Shown: piece after piece, positions 10,990 to 22,450 of the stretch
Position numbering within the stretch: position 1 is the first letter of the stretch
Layout of the letters: each line of letters starts with the position of its first letter
Assembly: GCF_910594005.1 (NCBI RefSeq)
Contig: NC_057829.1
Coordinates: 53,427,001-53,491,000, forward strand
Length of the DNA stretch: 64,000 nucleotides
Source of the DNA: Cervus elaphus
Lineage: Eukaryota > Chordata > Mammalia > Artiodactyla > Cervidae
Reading direction: 5' to 3'
Notes under the pieces: model-generated
What the model saw: only the letters and a program-made list of their open reading frames with translations
Databases searched by the model: none
Told to the model about the DNA's origin: nothing
Program-made: the position numbers and the translations under genes

Positions 10990-11150
10990 ACAGCCAAAAA
11001 TAAATAAATAAATAAAAATAAAGAGGACAGCCATACCTATGTATACATATAGCTGATTTATGCTATTGTACAGCAGAAACTAATACAATATTGTAAAGCA
11101 ATTATACTCAAATTAAAAATAAAATACAGGAAAAAAAAATACAGCCATGT
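10990..11150 (+). mobile_element. Artiodactyl L1 3' end
   Basis: Contains tatgtatacatatagctgattt, then acagcagaaactaatacaat and attgtaaagcaattatactc, ending in an A-rich tail. This is the terminal part of a ruminant L1 3' UTR. A (TAAA)n run lies just upstream at about 10,999-11,019. Confidence 0.75.
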
Positions 11151-11854
11151 CCCTTCTTTGAAAGTCATTATTAGAGCACTCTGATTTCGGTTTTAGTACT
11201 GACTCTGTAATACAGGGAAATCTGTTTTTTTGTGGGCAAAACATAAATGACATTGGTGACCTGACTTGCAGACTTGGTTGACACACAGCATGAAATGCTT
11301 CCATCTAAGGAAATCACTATTAGTATGAACTTTGACCCTTCTGTTCTCTCTACTGTTATGCTGAATTTTTTATGTACTTGCCTTTACCTCCACCCCCCAC
11401 TTCCAGTGCTAGCAATGTACTGATATAAGATGAAAGAAAAAGCAAGCTGTTGGAGAGATAGTACACGTATCACATAAATGCAATTGTTAAATGTGTTTAA
11501 ACTATACCTTCAACACTTCATTTAAGGATGTCTGGAAAGTGGCCAAAATACATCTTAAAAAGGTAATCGTGGTGACTCCATGGGGAAAAGAATTGTTCAA
11601 TTAGATGTGAAAGTTTTTCTTTTCCATTTCTTTCTCTTTAATCTGTAAGCACTATGCAGTGAGATGAAACTTCTCCCTTTAATAATATTGAATTTTCAAT
11701 CTGGTGTTTTAAATAATGTAAATTTCTTATTTAGAAAATTATTTTTAGTTTATTGTTCAATAATTGTTTTTATAACTTTTTTTGTTCCAAAAAAGATATG
11801 AGTTGGCTCATTAGTCAGTTATATTTCTTTATGAGAGGTGAGATTTGTTTTAAT
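11151..11854. other. Unassigned sequence
   Basis: AT-rich, no family or coding frame recognised. Confidence 0.45.
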
Positions 11855-11902
11855 TGTGTGTGTGTGTGTGTGTGTATGTGTGCACAGGTATATATGTGTG
11901 TT
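11855..11902. repeat. (GT)n microsatellite
   Basis: Ten or so uninterrupted gt units followed by imperfect gt/at units. A likely length-variable locus. Confidence 0.92.
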
Positions 11903-12616
11903 TTAATAATGTGTTGAGGAGAAAAAACCTTAGTGGAGACCCATTCTGAATATACAATTTAAATAAGTAAAATACAATTCAATTTACAAAAATGTTACTT
12001 TATACTAAATTGTTCAACTGTTCAAGAAACTGCCTACAAGTAAAATTTTTACACATATGATATGGATGAGAACAAACAAGAGTCTATACACAATGTCATT
12101 CAGTTATTTTTTGAATGTACACTGAGGTCACCCTTTCCAATCAGTGGGATCAGGGATGACTTCCCAGTTTCAGGTGTTGTTTGTGAAAATTTTCAAAGTA
12201 ATGCGATTAAGGAAGTAATTTAATTAGCCTTATTTTCCATTTGGGAGCCAAAATCATGAAAAAGAACATGCTCGAATACACATCTCAAAGCATTAGAGAT
12301 GCATTTTCCACCCTGTGCCACAGGAACAAAATTCATGTACTAGTATTAGATGAATCACAATTCTGTTCTTAACTTCTGTAAGCCCCATCACATATATGAA
12401 TCATTGATTTCAGTTTCAAATGATTTAAATAGAGCCCAGAAAGATTCTATGAGTCATTAGGGTCTCTGACTTAGTGATTTTGTATCTCATTCTCCACTTT
12501 CTTATAGGAAATCAGATCTAGATTGCAGGCCATCTCCCCTACACCTGAACATGAATGTCACTTATGATATTCAAAGGACTAGTTAAATCAACAGAGATAA
12601 ATAAAGCACTGACTAT
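11903..12616. other. Unassigned sequence
   Basis: No repeat family, splice-flanked frame or motif was recognised. Confidence 0.45.
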
Positions 12617-12627
12617 GCATATAAAAT

Positions 12628-12851
12628 AAAGGCTTCCCAAGTGGCGCTACTAGTAAAGAACCCACCTGCCAATGCAGGTAGACAGAAGAGACCCAGGTTT
12701 GACCTCTGGGTTGGGAAGATCCCCTGGAGAAGAAAATGGCAATCCACTCCAGTATTCTTGCCTGGAGAATCCCACAGACAGAGGAATCTGACAGGCTGCA
12801 GTCCATAGGGTCTTAAAGAGTCAGAGATGACTGAAGCAACTTAGCATGCTT
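12628..12851 (+). mobile_element. Bov-tA SINE with TSD
   Basis: Head ggcttcccaagtggcgctac, a tgacctctgggttgggaagatc pol III box-like region, and the cactccagtattcttgcctgg block are all present. The flanks gcatataaaat (12,617) and gcatatgaaat (12,852) are a TSD differing at one base. Confidence 0.93.
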
Positions 12852-13088
12852 GCATATGAAATGCCCTTTCACATTAAGCTTCCAAACTGATGGAACTCAG
12901 TTGTTTGAAAAATCACCAGTGGAGCTGAAATTCATTTTAGATAACGGACGGCTTTTTGTTTTAAAAAATTTTCTATATTTCATTTTTTTTTAAGAGAAAT
13001 TACCCTTAAGTTTGTCAGCTCAGCAGCTCTGGGTTCTACACTCTAAAGAGCAGACTTCACTTATTTGTCTTAATATCTACTGCCATAT

Positions 13089-13312
13089 CAAAGATCTGCA
13101 AGCTTTTTCTGTAAAGGGACAGATAGTAAATATTTTAGGCCTCGTGTGCCATACAAACTCTGTTGCAAGGACTCAACTTTGTCATTATACCAGAAAGGCA
13201 GTTGCTGACATTACATAAATGAATGAGTGTGTCAGTGTTCCAATATGACTTTATTTATAAAAGAAGAGTCAGCCTGGATGTGGCCCGTGGGTTGTAGTTT
13301 GCCAACTTTTGG
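13089..13312. mobile_element. hAT-Charlie-type non-autonomous DNA transposon
   Basis: The ends are inverted copies of each other: caaagatctgcaagct on the left against the reverse complement of agtttgccaacttttg on the right. Inside lie the diagnostic segments 'tctgtaaagggacagatagtaaatattttaggc' and 'tgtggcccgtgggttgtag'. No transposase is encoded. Subfamily not resolved. Confidence 0.75.
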
Positions 13313-13404
13313 TCTATAAAATGGCTATATTCATAAAACAGTGGATACAGGAAAGGTTCTATGCCAAATTTAAGGGCATAGGAGTAAAAATTCAAAGACC
13401 TTTT

Positions 13405-13800
13405 TCTTTTAAAATTTATTTTCCCAGTTTTATTGAGATACAATTGGTATAAAACATTGTATTAGTTTTAGGTGTATGATATCATGATTTGGTATCTGTG
13501 AAAATTATGAGATGATAACCACAATAAATTTAGTTAACATTGATTACCTCACATAGTTACAAATTTTTTCTTATGATGAGAACTTCTAAAATCTACTCTT
13601 TTAGCTTCTTTCAAATATATAATTCAGTGTTGTTAACTACAGTCGCCATGCTGTACATTCTATCCCCAGGACTTATTTATAACTAGAAATCTGTACCTTT
13701 TGATCACCTTTACCCACTTCCCAGCACCCACTTCCCACCCTGGCAACCACCAATCTGTTCTCTGTATCTATGAGTTCAGTTTTTTTTTAGATTTTACAAA
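13405..13800 (-). mobile_element. Old L1 3' region
   Basis: Antisense L1M-type sequence: 'attttattgagata...aattgg', 'ttagttttaggtgtatgatatcatgattt', and 'gctgtacattctatccccaggacttattta' are characteristic of L1 3' regions read in reverse. Confidence 0.7.
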
Positions 13801-14134
13801 TGAACATTTAATCATTGCTCCATGTTCTAGAACTTACACATACTGCTATACATTCCTTTGCTTTTGAAAAAGTGGAATTTGTTTCTTCACTGGACCATGG
13901 GGGAAATGCACGTTGTATACATGTTTGTTGTTAGATGGACTCTAATTTTGTTTCACACCACCTTCATCACTGATTTTGCAAATCTGCCCACTTATTCCTG
14001 CTTGATTCATATTTACATATATACTCCATACTGGCTCAAAGTCCATGTTCTGTTTTCTTTCTTTCTTTCCTTTTTTTTTTTTTTTTTTAACCACTTCTGT
14101 CCCTGCCAAAACACTAAAAGTCAGTGTTTATATA
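13801..14134. other. Unassigned, T-rich segment
   Basis: A pyrimidine run of ctttctttctttcc followed by about 18 T occupies 14,055-14,089. The 93-codon frame across it is low-complexity chance. The flanking part may be further L1 sequence but is not clear. Confidence 0.4.
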
Positions 14135-14218
14135 ATTAGGTCAATAAACACAAATTGATTATATTAGGTACCAGGCCTTATGAAAAGAATGGGACTCAGA
14201 TACAGCACCTCATGGAGT

Positions 14219-14462
14219 GCATGTGCTGTGCTGTGCTTAGTCGCTCAGGCATGCAGTCATGACCGACTCTTTGCAACCCTTTAGACTATAGCCTGTCAGG
14301 CTCCTTTCCCCATGGGATTCTCCAGGCAAGAATATTGGAATTGGGTAAACACACTGTCCTCCAGGGTATCTTCCCAACCCAGGAGACTGAACCGGAGTCT
14401 CCCGTGTCTCTTGCATTACAGGCATTACAGATTCTTTACATGCTGAGCCATTGGGGAAGCCC
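14219..14462 (-). mobile_element. Bov-tA SINE with 8-bp TSD
   Basis: Antisense copy running from gtgctgtgcttagtcgctcag to tgagccattggggaagcc. The direct repeat catggagt occurs at 14,211-14,218 and 14,463-14,470. It lies inside an L2. Confidence 0.92.
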
Positions 14463-14986
14463 CATGGAGTATATACCCAGTTAGGAAAACAAATAAACAA
14501 AATTAATAGGTAAACACAATGCATGCATTAAATAGTATTGAAGCATGTCTGAGGGAGATCTGTCTGCCTTAGGAAATTTTTTAAAAGATGTAATGATGAG
14601 CTGAATTTGAAGAATACACAAAAGTTATCCAGGAAGAAAAGGAGGGAAAAGTCTTTCCAAGTAGAGCAAAAGTCACGTGCAAAGGTCTAGAGGTGTGTGA
14701 GCCCACGAGTGCTCTGGGAACTGTAGGCAGTGCAAGTGAAGCCTGTTATGGTTAATGATGCTGGAGAGATGAGCTCGGTTACATCACGCTGAGTTTGAAC
14801 TTGGTTCCACTGACGAATTTGAAGAAGGAATGTGGTATGATCAGATTTACACTTCAAAGTCTGCAAGTGAGAAATATAATGGAGTCAACAAAAGGTGTAA
14901 GATGCAGGTCTGGTGAGAAGGCCTTTGAAATAATTTAGGGAAGAGATAAGGAGGCTCTGAAGTAAGATAGTAATAGTATTTATTAA

Positions 14987-15195
14987 GGCTTTCCTGGTGG
15001 CTCAGAGGGTAAAGAATCTGCCTACAATGCAGGAGACCTGGGTTCAATCCCTGGGTTGGGAAGACTCCCCCGGAGAGGGGAATGGCTACCCACTCTAGTA
15101 GTTCTGCCTGGAGAATTTCATGGGTAGAGAAGCCTTGTGGGCTACAGTCCATAGGGCTGCAAGGAGTCTGACATGACTGAGTGACTGATACACAG
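14987..15195 (+). mobile_element. Bov-tA SINE
   Basis: A well-preserved copy: ggctttcctggtggctcag head, caatgcaggagacctgggtt tRNA-like core, and a gactgagtgactgatacac 3' end. It interrupts the same L2 as the copy 500 bp upstream, in opposite orientation. Confidence 0.93.
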
Positions 15196-15330
15196 TGCAG
15201 GTGGAGGCAGGGAAACCTAAATAGAACTCTCCTGTTGATCTGAGCATTCTAGTATTTACCTGGTGTGATGCTTTACCTTGACAAAATCCTTACAACAGTA
15301 ACATAAGGAGAGGGTTGAATGAAACTGCAA

Positions 15331-15430
15331 GCACCTCATTTTACACATGAAGAAACTAATTTGGGTTAAATAATTTGCTCAGGTTTGCAAGATGACAAAG
15401 ATGAGATCTGCACTCATATCTCTGTGACTC
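15331..15430 (-). repeat. MIR SINE
   Basis: The segment 'cattttacacatgaagaaactaatttgggttaaataatttgctcaggt' is the reverse complement of the MIR core. Confidence 0.65.
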
Positions 15431-16344
15431 CAAGCTTACTTTGTAAATTTTTAGGACATATTCATCATTGATAAGAAGACCAGGGAAGGTGGGAGTTTTA
15501 TCAAGAAGAATGATCAACAATCTCAAATGCCTCAACAGAAATTAAAAGATGAAAGACCCAAACTACATTGAAAGGATTGGACAGTCATGGATGACCTTAG
15601 AGGAGGGTAGTTTCCTTGGGGCAAGGAGGCCTGAGATCAGGTGGTTCAGGGAAGAGAGATGAATGAGGGGTAAGTGGTATGGGAACAACCCTCTCAAGAC
15701 ATTTCTCACTAATTAAAATAATTTTAAATATTCTGTGGCTTTCCCACTGCTCTCTGTGGATTATTCCTCAAACAACTGAACTACCTGACATAAAAATATC
15801 TTTACTCATGCTTAGAGTGGTATCTGCTAAACAGTGGGTGCTCTATAAATTTGTCGACTGAATAAACTTTCTTCGTTAGCACTGATTCTCAAGAAAAACC
15901 AGAAATACTTAACATCTATGTTTTGGACACAGATCTGTTGATAATGTCCAGTCCCAAAGGAGAAGTAGTCATTCTCTATGGTGTTTGAGGAATCTTTTGG
16001 TCCCTTTCAAGGAGGGAGAAAATGTCAACTCCAGTTAATAAGAAGAAAGTATAAAGCCGGATCCTCTGCCTGAGGTCACATAATGTACCATGGTGAAGGT
16101 TGAAGACAAGATCGCCTGTGGTTCCCACTGACATGCTTCCACACACTGTGCCCCCAAATCCTTCTGCTCTGGCAGTTAAAGTCTTTTTCTTTCCTTGATT
16201 TTCTTCTGCTTCCACTCCCCTTTATTAATCTAGATCTTATGTTACAGTTCTGGTAATAGTTCTTGCTGACCTGTATTTTCTTCTGTTTTTCTCACATATA
16301 AACTAGGTCTCTATTTCCAAAACTGCCTGATAGTATTTCACTAA
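15431..16344. other. Unassigned sequence
   Basis: No family or gene recognised. Short frames at 15,679-15,861 and 15,976-16,215 have no recognisable protein features. Confidence 0.45.
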
Positions 16345-16440
16345 TTCTACAAATATTAAGCATCTGTGCACCGACACAAAGTTTTGGCACTGTGAAAACA
16401 GCAGTGAATGGCAGTGTGTTCCCTTCCTTGCTTTAAAGTG
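16345..16440 (-). repeat. L2 LINE 3' end fragment
   Basis: The stretch 'acaaatattaagcatctgtgcac...acagcagtgaatgg...tgttcccttcc' parallels the reverse complement of the L2 3' UTR. Confidence 0.5.
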
Positions 16441-17284
16441 AGCTCACTTTGAAAGATTTCCACTTGCTTGGTGTTACACTGACTTGATTTTACATCGACT
16501 TGATCTTACACCATCTCTGCTTTGTATTTATGGTCTTCTTCCAAGCAGCTGACCAAATGTTCACTGCTCTATTTGTAGCATGGTCCAAACTCCTAAGCCT
16601 CACTGAGGTGAAACCATGGGGACCATATTTTCCATTTAACATTAAGGGCCTCTTCCTTCCTCTTTCAGATAGCTCCTTTTGGTGCTTCAGTGGTTTTCTG
16701 CTTTTTTTTTTTTTTTCGGTTGGCAAATCAGACTCAACTCTTTTGCTTTGTCTCCAATTCTCATGTACTGATATATTTCAGACAATTTATCTGGGCAGAT
16801 CTGACCCACTGTATTTTCTATTCCTTTTGCAGACAGTGATAAGGTTTTCCCATGTTAGTATCTTCTACTCATAATTTGAGTTTACTAGGTAAGCCACTGA
16901 GAATCCTGACCTTATTTTGATCCTCTCATTTTATATTTCATACCAAAGGAAAACAAGCTTCACAGTCACATCTATACCAAAATTAAAGATACAGAAAATA
17001 CTTTCTATCTGCAGAAGTTAATACAAATAATGTCATTTTGTTATTGAGGCTGGTTCTATTATTCATGCCTTCCGCTTTAAAGAAATTGTAAAGAGTCTAT
17101 TTGTTCTGTTTATATTTTGATGTCTGCTTAGCATGAAGCAAATATTCTGAATCCATTTGGAGAAATTTACAGAAGGCTTACAGTTGGGTCTTCTGTTAAG
17201 TTTGTCTTGGGAGACTGTGTCATAACTGCTGTAGGAGAGTAATAAAAAGTGTTTCCAGAGTATAAGTAAAAACGGTGGTCAAAA
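16441..17284. other. Unassigned sequence
   Basis: A 124-codon frame (16,500-16,874) crosses a 16-bp T run and shows no domain. A consensus-like splice acceptor (cctcttccttcctctttcag, ending near 16,669) has no matching exon downstream. Confidence 0.45.
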
Positions 17285-17395
17285 ACTCTCAGAGCTGAAG
17301 GGACATCAGAGATAAGGAAATTCAACTGCACACTTTTAGAGATGAGGAAACCAAAGCTGGAAAAGATGATGATGTTACTTAAAGGCTAATTCAGG
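17285..17395 (-). repeat. Possible MIR3 or L3 3' fragment
   Basis: 'cagagctgaagggacatcagagataagg...tagagatgaggaaaccaaagctgg' resembles the shared MIR3/L3-type 3' module in reverse. Weak. Confidence 0.4.
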
Positions 17396-18589
17396 GGTTT
17401 AGTTTCCACTTATTTTCTTTGCTCTACAACTGCTTACATCATAGGATCTTGATGCTATATCCATGTATGTGAGTGTGTACATATGGCTAATCAGATTCTT
17501 GGAGAAGATTAAAGTTACTGTTTGAGATGATTTTAGAGCTTCAACTTTGACTATGATGTCTTTTTATGTGAAATCCTAAAATATATGTGTCCATTTTGCT
17601 TACTGTATGAACAGGAAAATCACAAAAAGCAGAAGGGCTCTCTTGAAGTTTACAGTCAAATGCAGTCACTAGCAACATTTTGGACCTTGTTAACTCTTAT
17701 TTTAATGAAAGATAGGGTAGGGGTTAGAAGTTGTGTATTGAAAAGACTCGCTTGCTCAGAAATGACCCCTCCAATCAACCTGCCCATTAGAGATTCATTT
17801 AGTTAACCAAACTCATCTATTAAATGGATTGTAATTAGCTCACCAGATTGCTTCTGTGCCTCTCAGATCTGCTGCAATGAATAAATTGAAGTTTGATCTT
17901 GAGCAGGGAGGAATGCTTTTGAGAAGGGCAGGCAGAAAATCAAGTTGTGAGTAGCTAGAACTTTGGGAGAGGTGGACAGAAAGAAGACTGCAAAGGTACC
18001 AAAAATCTCTAATTTTCAATGCTGCCTTTAGCCAAAGTATCCAAAAAGCACACACATACTATGAAGTATGTGTGAGCAATTAGGCAGATTATGCCCTGGA
18101 CATGGTAAAAAGGTCCAACTTTGAAGAAAAATATTTCATGGTGCTGGAAAGGCAACTGAAGGTCAGGGTGAAAGTTTAAGAGCATATGGGCAAGTGAATC
18201 CATATGAGATAGTTTTATGAGATGGTAAAATATTTATTTCTCTTTGCTTGTTAATGATATCAGTTATTACCTCTCTCCAAATAAACCATCCCTGCTGGAA
18301 ATAACTAGAGCTCATTACGAAGCTTAAAAAGGGTATATGGCATTTGCAAGCACTGGAATTCAAGACAGCATAGGTTATATATACATTCAAAGGACAGATT
18401 TTGGCTGGACTGGCTGGACTGATGATTTCATATCCAAAACACCCACCATGCCACTTATTAGACTGAATTGATCTGTACTTTTCTGAATGGTCCTTCCCCA
18501 CCTCTATCAGTAAGGTGAATTCAATGATACTGGTTTCTGTGCCTATAGACATACTAAAAGAATAAAAGTTGACTTCATACACATTTATT
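17396..18589. other. Unassigned sequence
   Basis: Holds the longest frame of the window outside repeats and the ATP6V1D copy (139 codons, minus, 18,163-18,582). It has no signal peptide, domain or conserved-looking composition that I recognise, so I treat it as chance. Confidence 0.45.
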
Positions 18590-18775
18590 AGTTATATGAT
18601 TGACTAGTTACTTGATCTTTCTAAGCCTCAGTTTAACTATCTGTAAAATGGGGATAATGGTAGTCTTTGTCTCATTGAGTTGCTGTAATTTCATTAGGGT
18701 TAAATGAGATGTACTCATACAAAACCTTAGAAGAGAATCTGGCACAGAGTAAGAACTCAATTCGTGTTAGCCCAG
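18590..18775 (+). repeat. MIR SINE, nearly full core
   Basis: Well-preserved core: 'ctaagcctcagtttaactatctgtaaaatggggataatgg' then 'gggttaaatgagatg' and 'tctggcacagagtaagaactcaa'. Confidence 0.9.
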
Positions 18776-19659
18776 TGTTCTCCATAAAGGTCATCTGTCC
18801 TTGCTCCCAGACAAGAATGCACATGAATTGGTTAGTCTAAATGTCAAGAAGAGGTGGAAGAAGAAGATATATTAATAAGGTTTCAACGGCAGCAGTTCTG
18901 GCCCTCCAAGTTTTCCCCTCCTCTCTCTGACCTGACTTCTGTATTCTTCTGTAAACCTAACTAGTGGGACTCCTCCTGCCTCCTCTCCTTAGACCTTCAG
19001 TGTTCTGACCACGGTTAGCATGGCAAAGCTTATTTCTGACCATCCATAACCCTGATCTTGCATCTTGTTTCTGTATTTGCATCACAACAGCTCTATCTTA
19101 TGAACTGAGGCACATTAAAAACTCCCACTCTCTTTCTCTTAGAGAAAACATGAATTCTAAGTAGGTGAAGGTTTCAAAATTATTCAGTCACCACCTGATA
19201 ACCTGACCTCATTTTTTCTCTTTGCTCTTAGAAGAGAAACATGAAAATTATGTTAAATTGGCAAGGTCTATTAAAATTTTTTGAGAACTTTATTTTTTAA
19301 CTTTATACCTACCTGTATGTTTCAAATGTTTAACAAGTCTACACCATTTTTATAATGTAAAGAAACCTACATATGCGAAATATAATAATATTCCTCTTCT
19401 GCCTAAATTGTGATTTGTCCTATGTGTCCTAGCTTCCACCTTATTGAAAACTGGATTAAAAAAACAATGAGCTCATTTTACAAATATCCTTATGTCTCCA
19501 TTTGGCAATATAGTTGCTGAATGACCAACTGAATACTTAGGAACCCAGGAAACAGTGTATTGAAGCCCCAAGATTATTTTATCCCAGTTAACATCTGGGG
19601 CTTAATTGAGGGCAAAGATCACAACTTAAAGAATTTTATGTTTATTGTTTATAAACCAT
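18776..19659. other. Unassigned sequence
   Basis: No family or gene recognised. Confidence 0.45.
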
Positions 19660-19764
19660 ATTCTCACCCTATATAGCTCTATGAGAATTTCCGCAAGGGA
19701 GGTTTCTGAATTCTTTCACAGATTTCCCTGTGGGAATTCTCACAGAATTATATAGGATGAGAAT
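19660..19764. repeat. Long imperfect inverted repeat (hairpin)
   Basis: Arms at 19,660-19,700 and 19,725-19,764 are inverted copies with about 34 of 40 paired positions identical, three of the differences being G:U-compatible on the plus strand, plus one bulged A. The loop is 24 nt. It could be a worn palindromic DNA element or a foldback transcript precursor; I recognise no named family. Confidence 0.7.
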
Positions 19765-20613
19765 CTGGCCTTCCTAGGCTTTATGATATGTTTAGAGAGG
19801 GGAGTAGGAGCTCAGCTAGGTTATTTTTATTTTCCGCTGAATTCTTCTGGGGGAAGTTGGACTTTTTGAATCAAGATTGTATGTGTTTTAAAATTTCCAA
19901 AGACTTTAAAACACCAGGGTCCAAAGAATGCAGTAATGTTTAATAGTCTAAAACTTGGATTTGAACATGTGATTTGAGAAGATATTTCCCAAACCATTTA
20001 AATAAGTGTTTCTTCTTCTATGGTTTCTATAAGCAGAAAATCTTGGAATAAAATACTATATTTAAGTTGGAATTTAGATTTAAAAGCCTTTGATTAATGA
20101 GGTAGTTCTTTTTGAAATGACTAGAGTCCACATTTATGGTGAATTATTATTAGTAAAACTTTACATTAGAACAGCTGTAAATAGTCTATTATGTTAATAT
20201 GACAGGCAAATTAACAAATAGTGTAACAGCGTGAAACATAATACAGCATGTTTCCCCAAAAGGTCAAAGTGCCAACAGTACTGAATAAAATGATTCTCTT
20301 GTTTCTTGAGGTGACTTAAAGGGCAGCTCCTAAAATATGAGTTGTAGTCCTTTAAATGTCTACATTATTATGACAATGCTGAGGACTTCAGTCATAACTT
20401 CAACATCTATCCTGGAGAACAGGAAAAAAGAAAGTGTATTAGAAATGTTCTTCATTTCTACTTCATGAAATTTCAAGATTAGGACCTCAGTTGGTTATTT
20501 TCTCTGGAATCTCTCTGATTTTGTTCTATTACCCACATAATTTTATGTATTGTAAATGAATTCTTTTTAAGATGAAGATAATGAATACAGTTTTATGTGA
20601 CAGTATTGACATC
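19765..20613. other. Unassigned AT-rich sequence
   Basis: No family or gene recognised. Confidence 0.45.
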
Positions 20614-20628
20614 TCTGACTCACTTTAT

Positions 20629-21847
20629 TTTATTTTATTTTTTTTTTAATTTTTTTATTAGTTGGAGGCTAATTACTTCACAACATTTCAGTGGGTTTTG
20701 TCATACATTATATGAATCAGCCATAGATTTACACTTATTCCCCATCCCGATCCCCCCTCCCATCTCCCTCTCCACCCGATTCCTCTGGGTCTTCCCAGTG
20801 CACCAGGCCCGAGCACTTGTCTCATGCATCCCACCTGGGCTGGTGATCTGTTTCACCATAGATAGTATACATGCTGTTCTTTTGAAACATCCCACCCTCA
20901 CCTTCTCCCACAGAGTTCAAAAGTCTGTTCTGTATTTCTGTGTCTCTTTTTCCGTTTTGCATATAGGGTTATCGTTACCATCTTTCTAAATTCCATATAT
21001 ATGTGTTAGTATGCTGTAATGTTCTTTATCTTTCTGGCTTACTTCACTCTGTATAAGGGGCTCCAGTTTCATCCATCTCATTAGGACTGGTTCAAATGAA
21101 TTCTTTTTGACGGCTGAGTAAAATTCCATGGTGTATATGTACCACAGCTTCCTTATCCATTCATCTGCTGATGGGCATCTAGGTTGCTTCCATGTCCTGG
21201 CTATTATAAACAGTGCTGCGATGAACATTGGGGTGCATGTGTCTCTTTCAGATCTGGTTTCCTCAGTGTGTATGCCCAGAAGTGGTATTGCTGGGTCATA
21301 TGGCAGTTCTATTTCCAGTTTTTTAAGGAATCTCCACACTGTTTTCCATAGTGGCTGTACTAGTTTGCATTCCCACCAACAGTGCAAGAGGGTTCCCTTT
21401 TCTCCACAGCCTCTCCAGCATTTATTGCTTGTAGACTTTTGGATAGCAGCCATCCTGACTGGTGTGTAATGGTACCTCATTGTGGTTTTGATTTGCATTT
21501 CTCTAATAATGAGTGATGTTGAGCACCTTTTCATGTGTTTGTTAGCCATCTGTATGTCTTCTTTGGAGAAATGTCTGTTTAGTTCTTTGGCCCACTTTTT
21601 GATTGGGTCATTTATTTTTCTGGAATTGAGCTGCAGGAGTTGCTTGTATATTTTTGAGATTAATCCTTTGTCTGTTTCTTCATTTGCTATTATTTTCTCC
21701 CAATCTGACGGCTGTCTTTTCACCTTACTTATAGTTTCTTTTGTAGTGCAAAAGCTTTTAAGTTTCATTAGATCCCATTTGTTTAGTTTTGCTTTTATTT
21801 CCAATATTCTGGGAGGTGGGTCATAGAGGATCTTGCTGTGATTTATG
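20629..21847 (-). mobile_element. Young 5'-truncated L1 with 15-bp TSD
   Basis: A 1.2-kb L1 whose A-rich tail (T-rich on plus, 20,629-20,655) and 5' truncation point are bracketed by the perfect repeat tctgactcactttat (20,614-20,628 and 21,848-21,862). It contains the ORF2 C-terminal end with its natural stop and the complete 3' UTR. Sequence agrees closely with the L1 at 46.6-49.2 kb, so both come from a recently active subfamily. Confidence 0.96.
20986..21847 (-). pseudogene. L1 ORF2 C-terminal fragment, still open
   Basis: About 287 codons of the L1 ORF2 protein (reverse transcriptase/endonuclease), representing only the region after the reverse-transcriptase domain. It reads without interruption to the native stop (protein ends ILTHIYGI). 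The C-terminal cysteine-rich motif C-x3-C-x7-H-x4-C is intact in the segment CWRGCGEKGTLLHCWWEC. Across 272 comparable residues it differs from the 46.6-kb copy at 11 positions. It lacks the endonuclease and polymerase domains and a promoter, so it is an inert fragment. Confidence 0.93.
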
Positions 21848-22129
21848 TCTGACTCACTTTATATACACGTGTTGTATAATTACTTACACTTTCCTCTTTT
21901 GAGTTAGTGATCTGACGTGGACATCCATGGATTTTAAAAATACACAAAAATATCCATATAAAATGAAGCCAAGGGTCAGCAATCAACCAGTAAATTCAGA
22001 ATGGAAACAATGAATTTTTAAAAAAATTCCTTGCTAGAGACGCAGAGGTAGGTAGCCATCTTTTTGTCTTGATGAAGCTAATGATTCATCAGAATTTCTT
22101 TTATTCATCAGAATTTCTCCTACATGCTA

Positions 22130-22320
22130 GATGCTTTCACAAGTTGCCTCATTTTCTTCTGGCAACAACCCTGGTAGGTATGCATAATTAATCCTGTTTT
22201 ACAGTTGAGGAAATAAAGATTCAGAGGTAAAATGACTTTTGCCTGGTCACTCAATTGGTGTGTGGCACATTTGAGACCTGAATCTAACTCTAACACTGCT
22301 CACTATAATACAACACAAAA
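22130..22320 (-). repeat. MIR SINE
   Basis: Reverse-complement MIR: 'cctgttttacagttgaggaaataaagattcagaggtaaaatgactt' then a 'cctgaatctaactctaacactg' equivalent of the 5' body. Confidence 0.7.
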
Positions 22321-22333
22321 ATTAGGGTACATT

Positions 22334-22450
22334 AAGACTTCCCCAGTGGTCTAATGGTTAAGACTCTATGCTTCAACTGCAGGGGACATGGGTTTGATCC
22401 CTGGTTGGGGAAGTTCTGCATGCTACATGGGGCAGACTCCCTCCCCGCTC
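22334..22450 (+). mobile_element. CHR-type artiodactyl SINE
   Basis: tRNA-derived head 'gacttccccagtggtctaatggttaagactctatgcttc', then 'caggggacatgggtttgatccctgg' (pol III box-like) and 'ttctgcatgctacatgg'. This body differs from Bov-tA and fits the CHR group of cetartiodactyl SINEs. Confidence 0.75.

Larger units (their letters stand above)
14135..15215 (-). mobile_element. Long L2 LINE remnant, host of two Bov-tA
   Basis: Reads in reverse through the L2 3' UTR ('gtcaataaacac...accaggcc', 'aagagcaaaagtcacgtgcaaaggtctagaggtgtg') and into the region 'ggtatgatcagatttacact'. Two Bov-tA copies (14,219-14,462 and 14,987-15,195) interrupt it, and L2-like sequence resumes after each. Confidence 0.7.

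Noticed and set aside
18163..18582. A 139-codon minus-strand frame outside known repeats
   Set aside because: No domain, no clear amphipathic or signal features, and no splice or Kozak context. A frame of this length is expected by chance somewhere in 64 kb of AT-rich DNA.
20597..20989. A 130-codon plus-strand frame at the L1 3' end
   Set aside because: It covers the antisense of the L1 poly(A) tail and 3' UTR. The first residues come from the target DNA and T-run.
21128..21826. Plus-strand frames of 113 and 114 codons, repeated almost exactly at 48,032-48,730 on minus
   Set aside because: Both are antisense of the same L1 ORF2 region, so the similarity reflects L1 copies and not a gene family.
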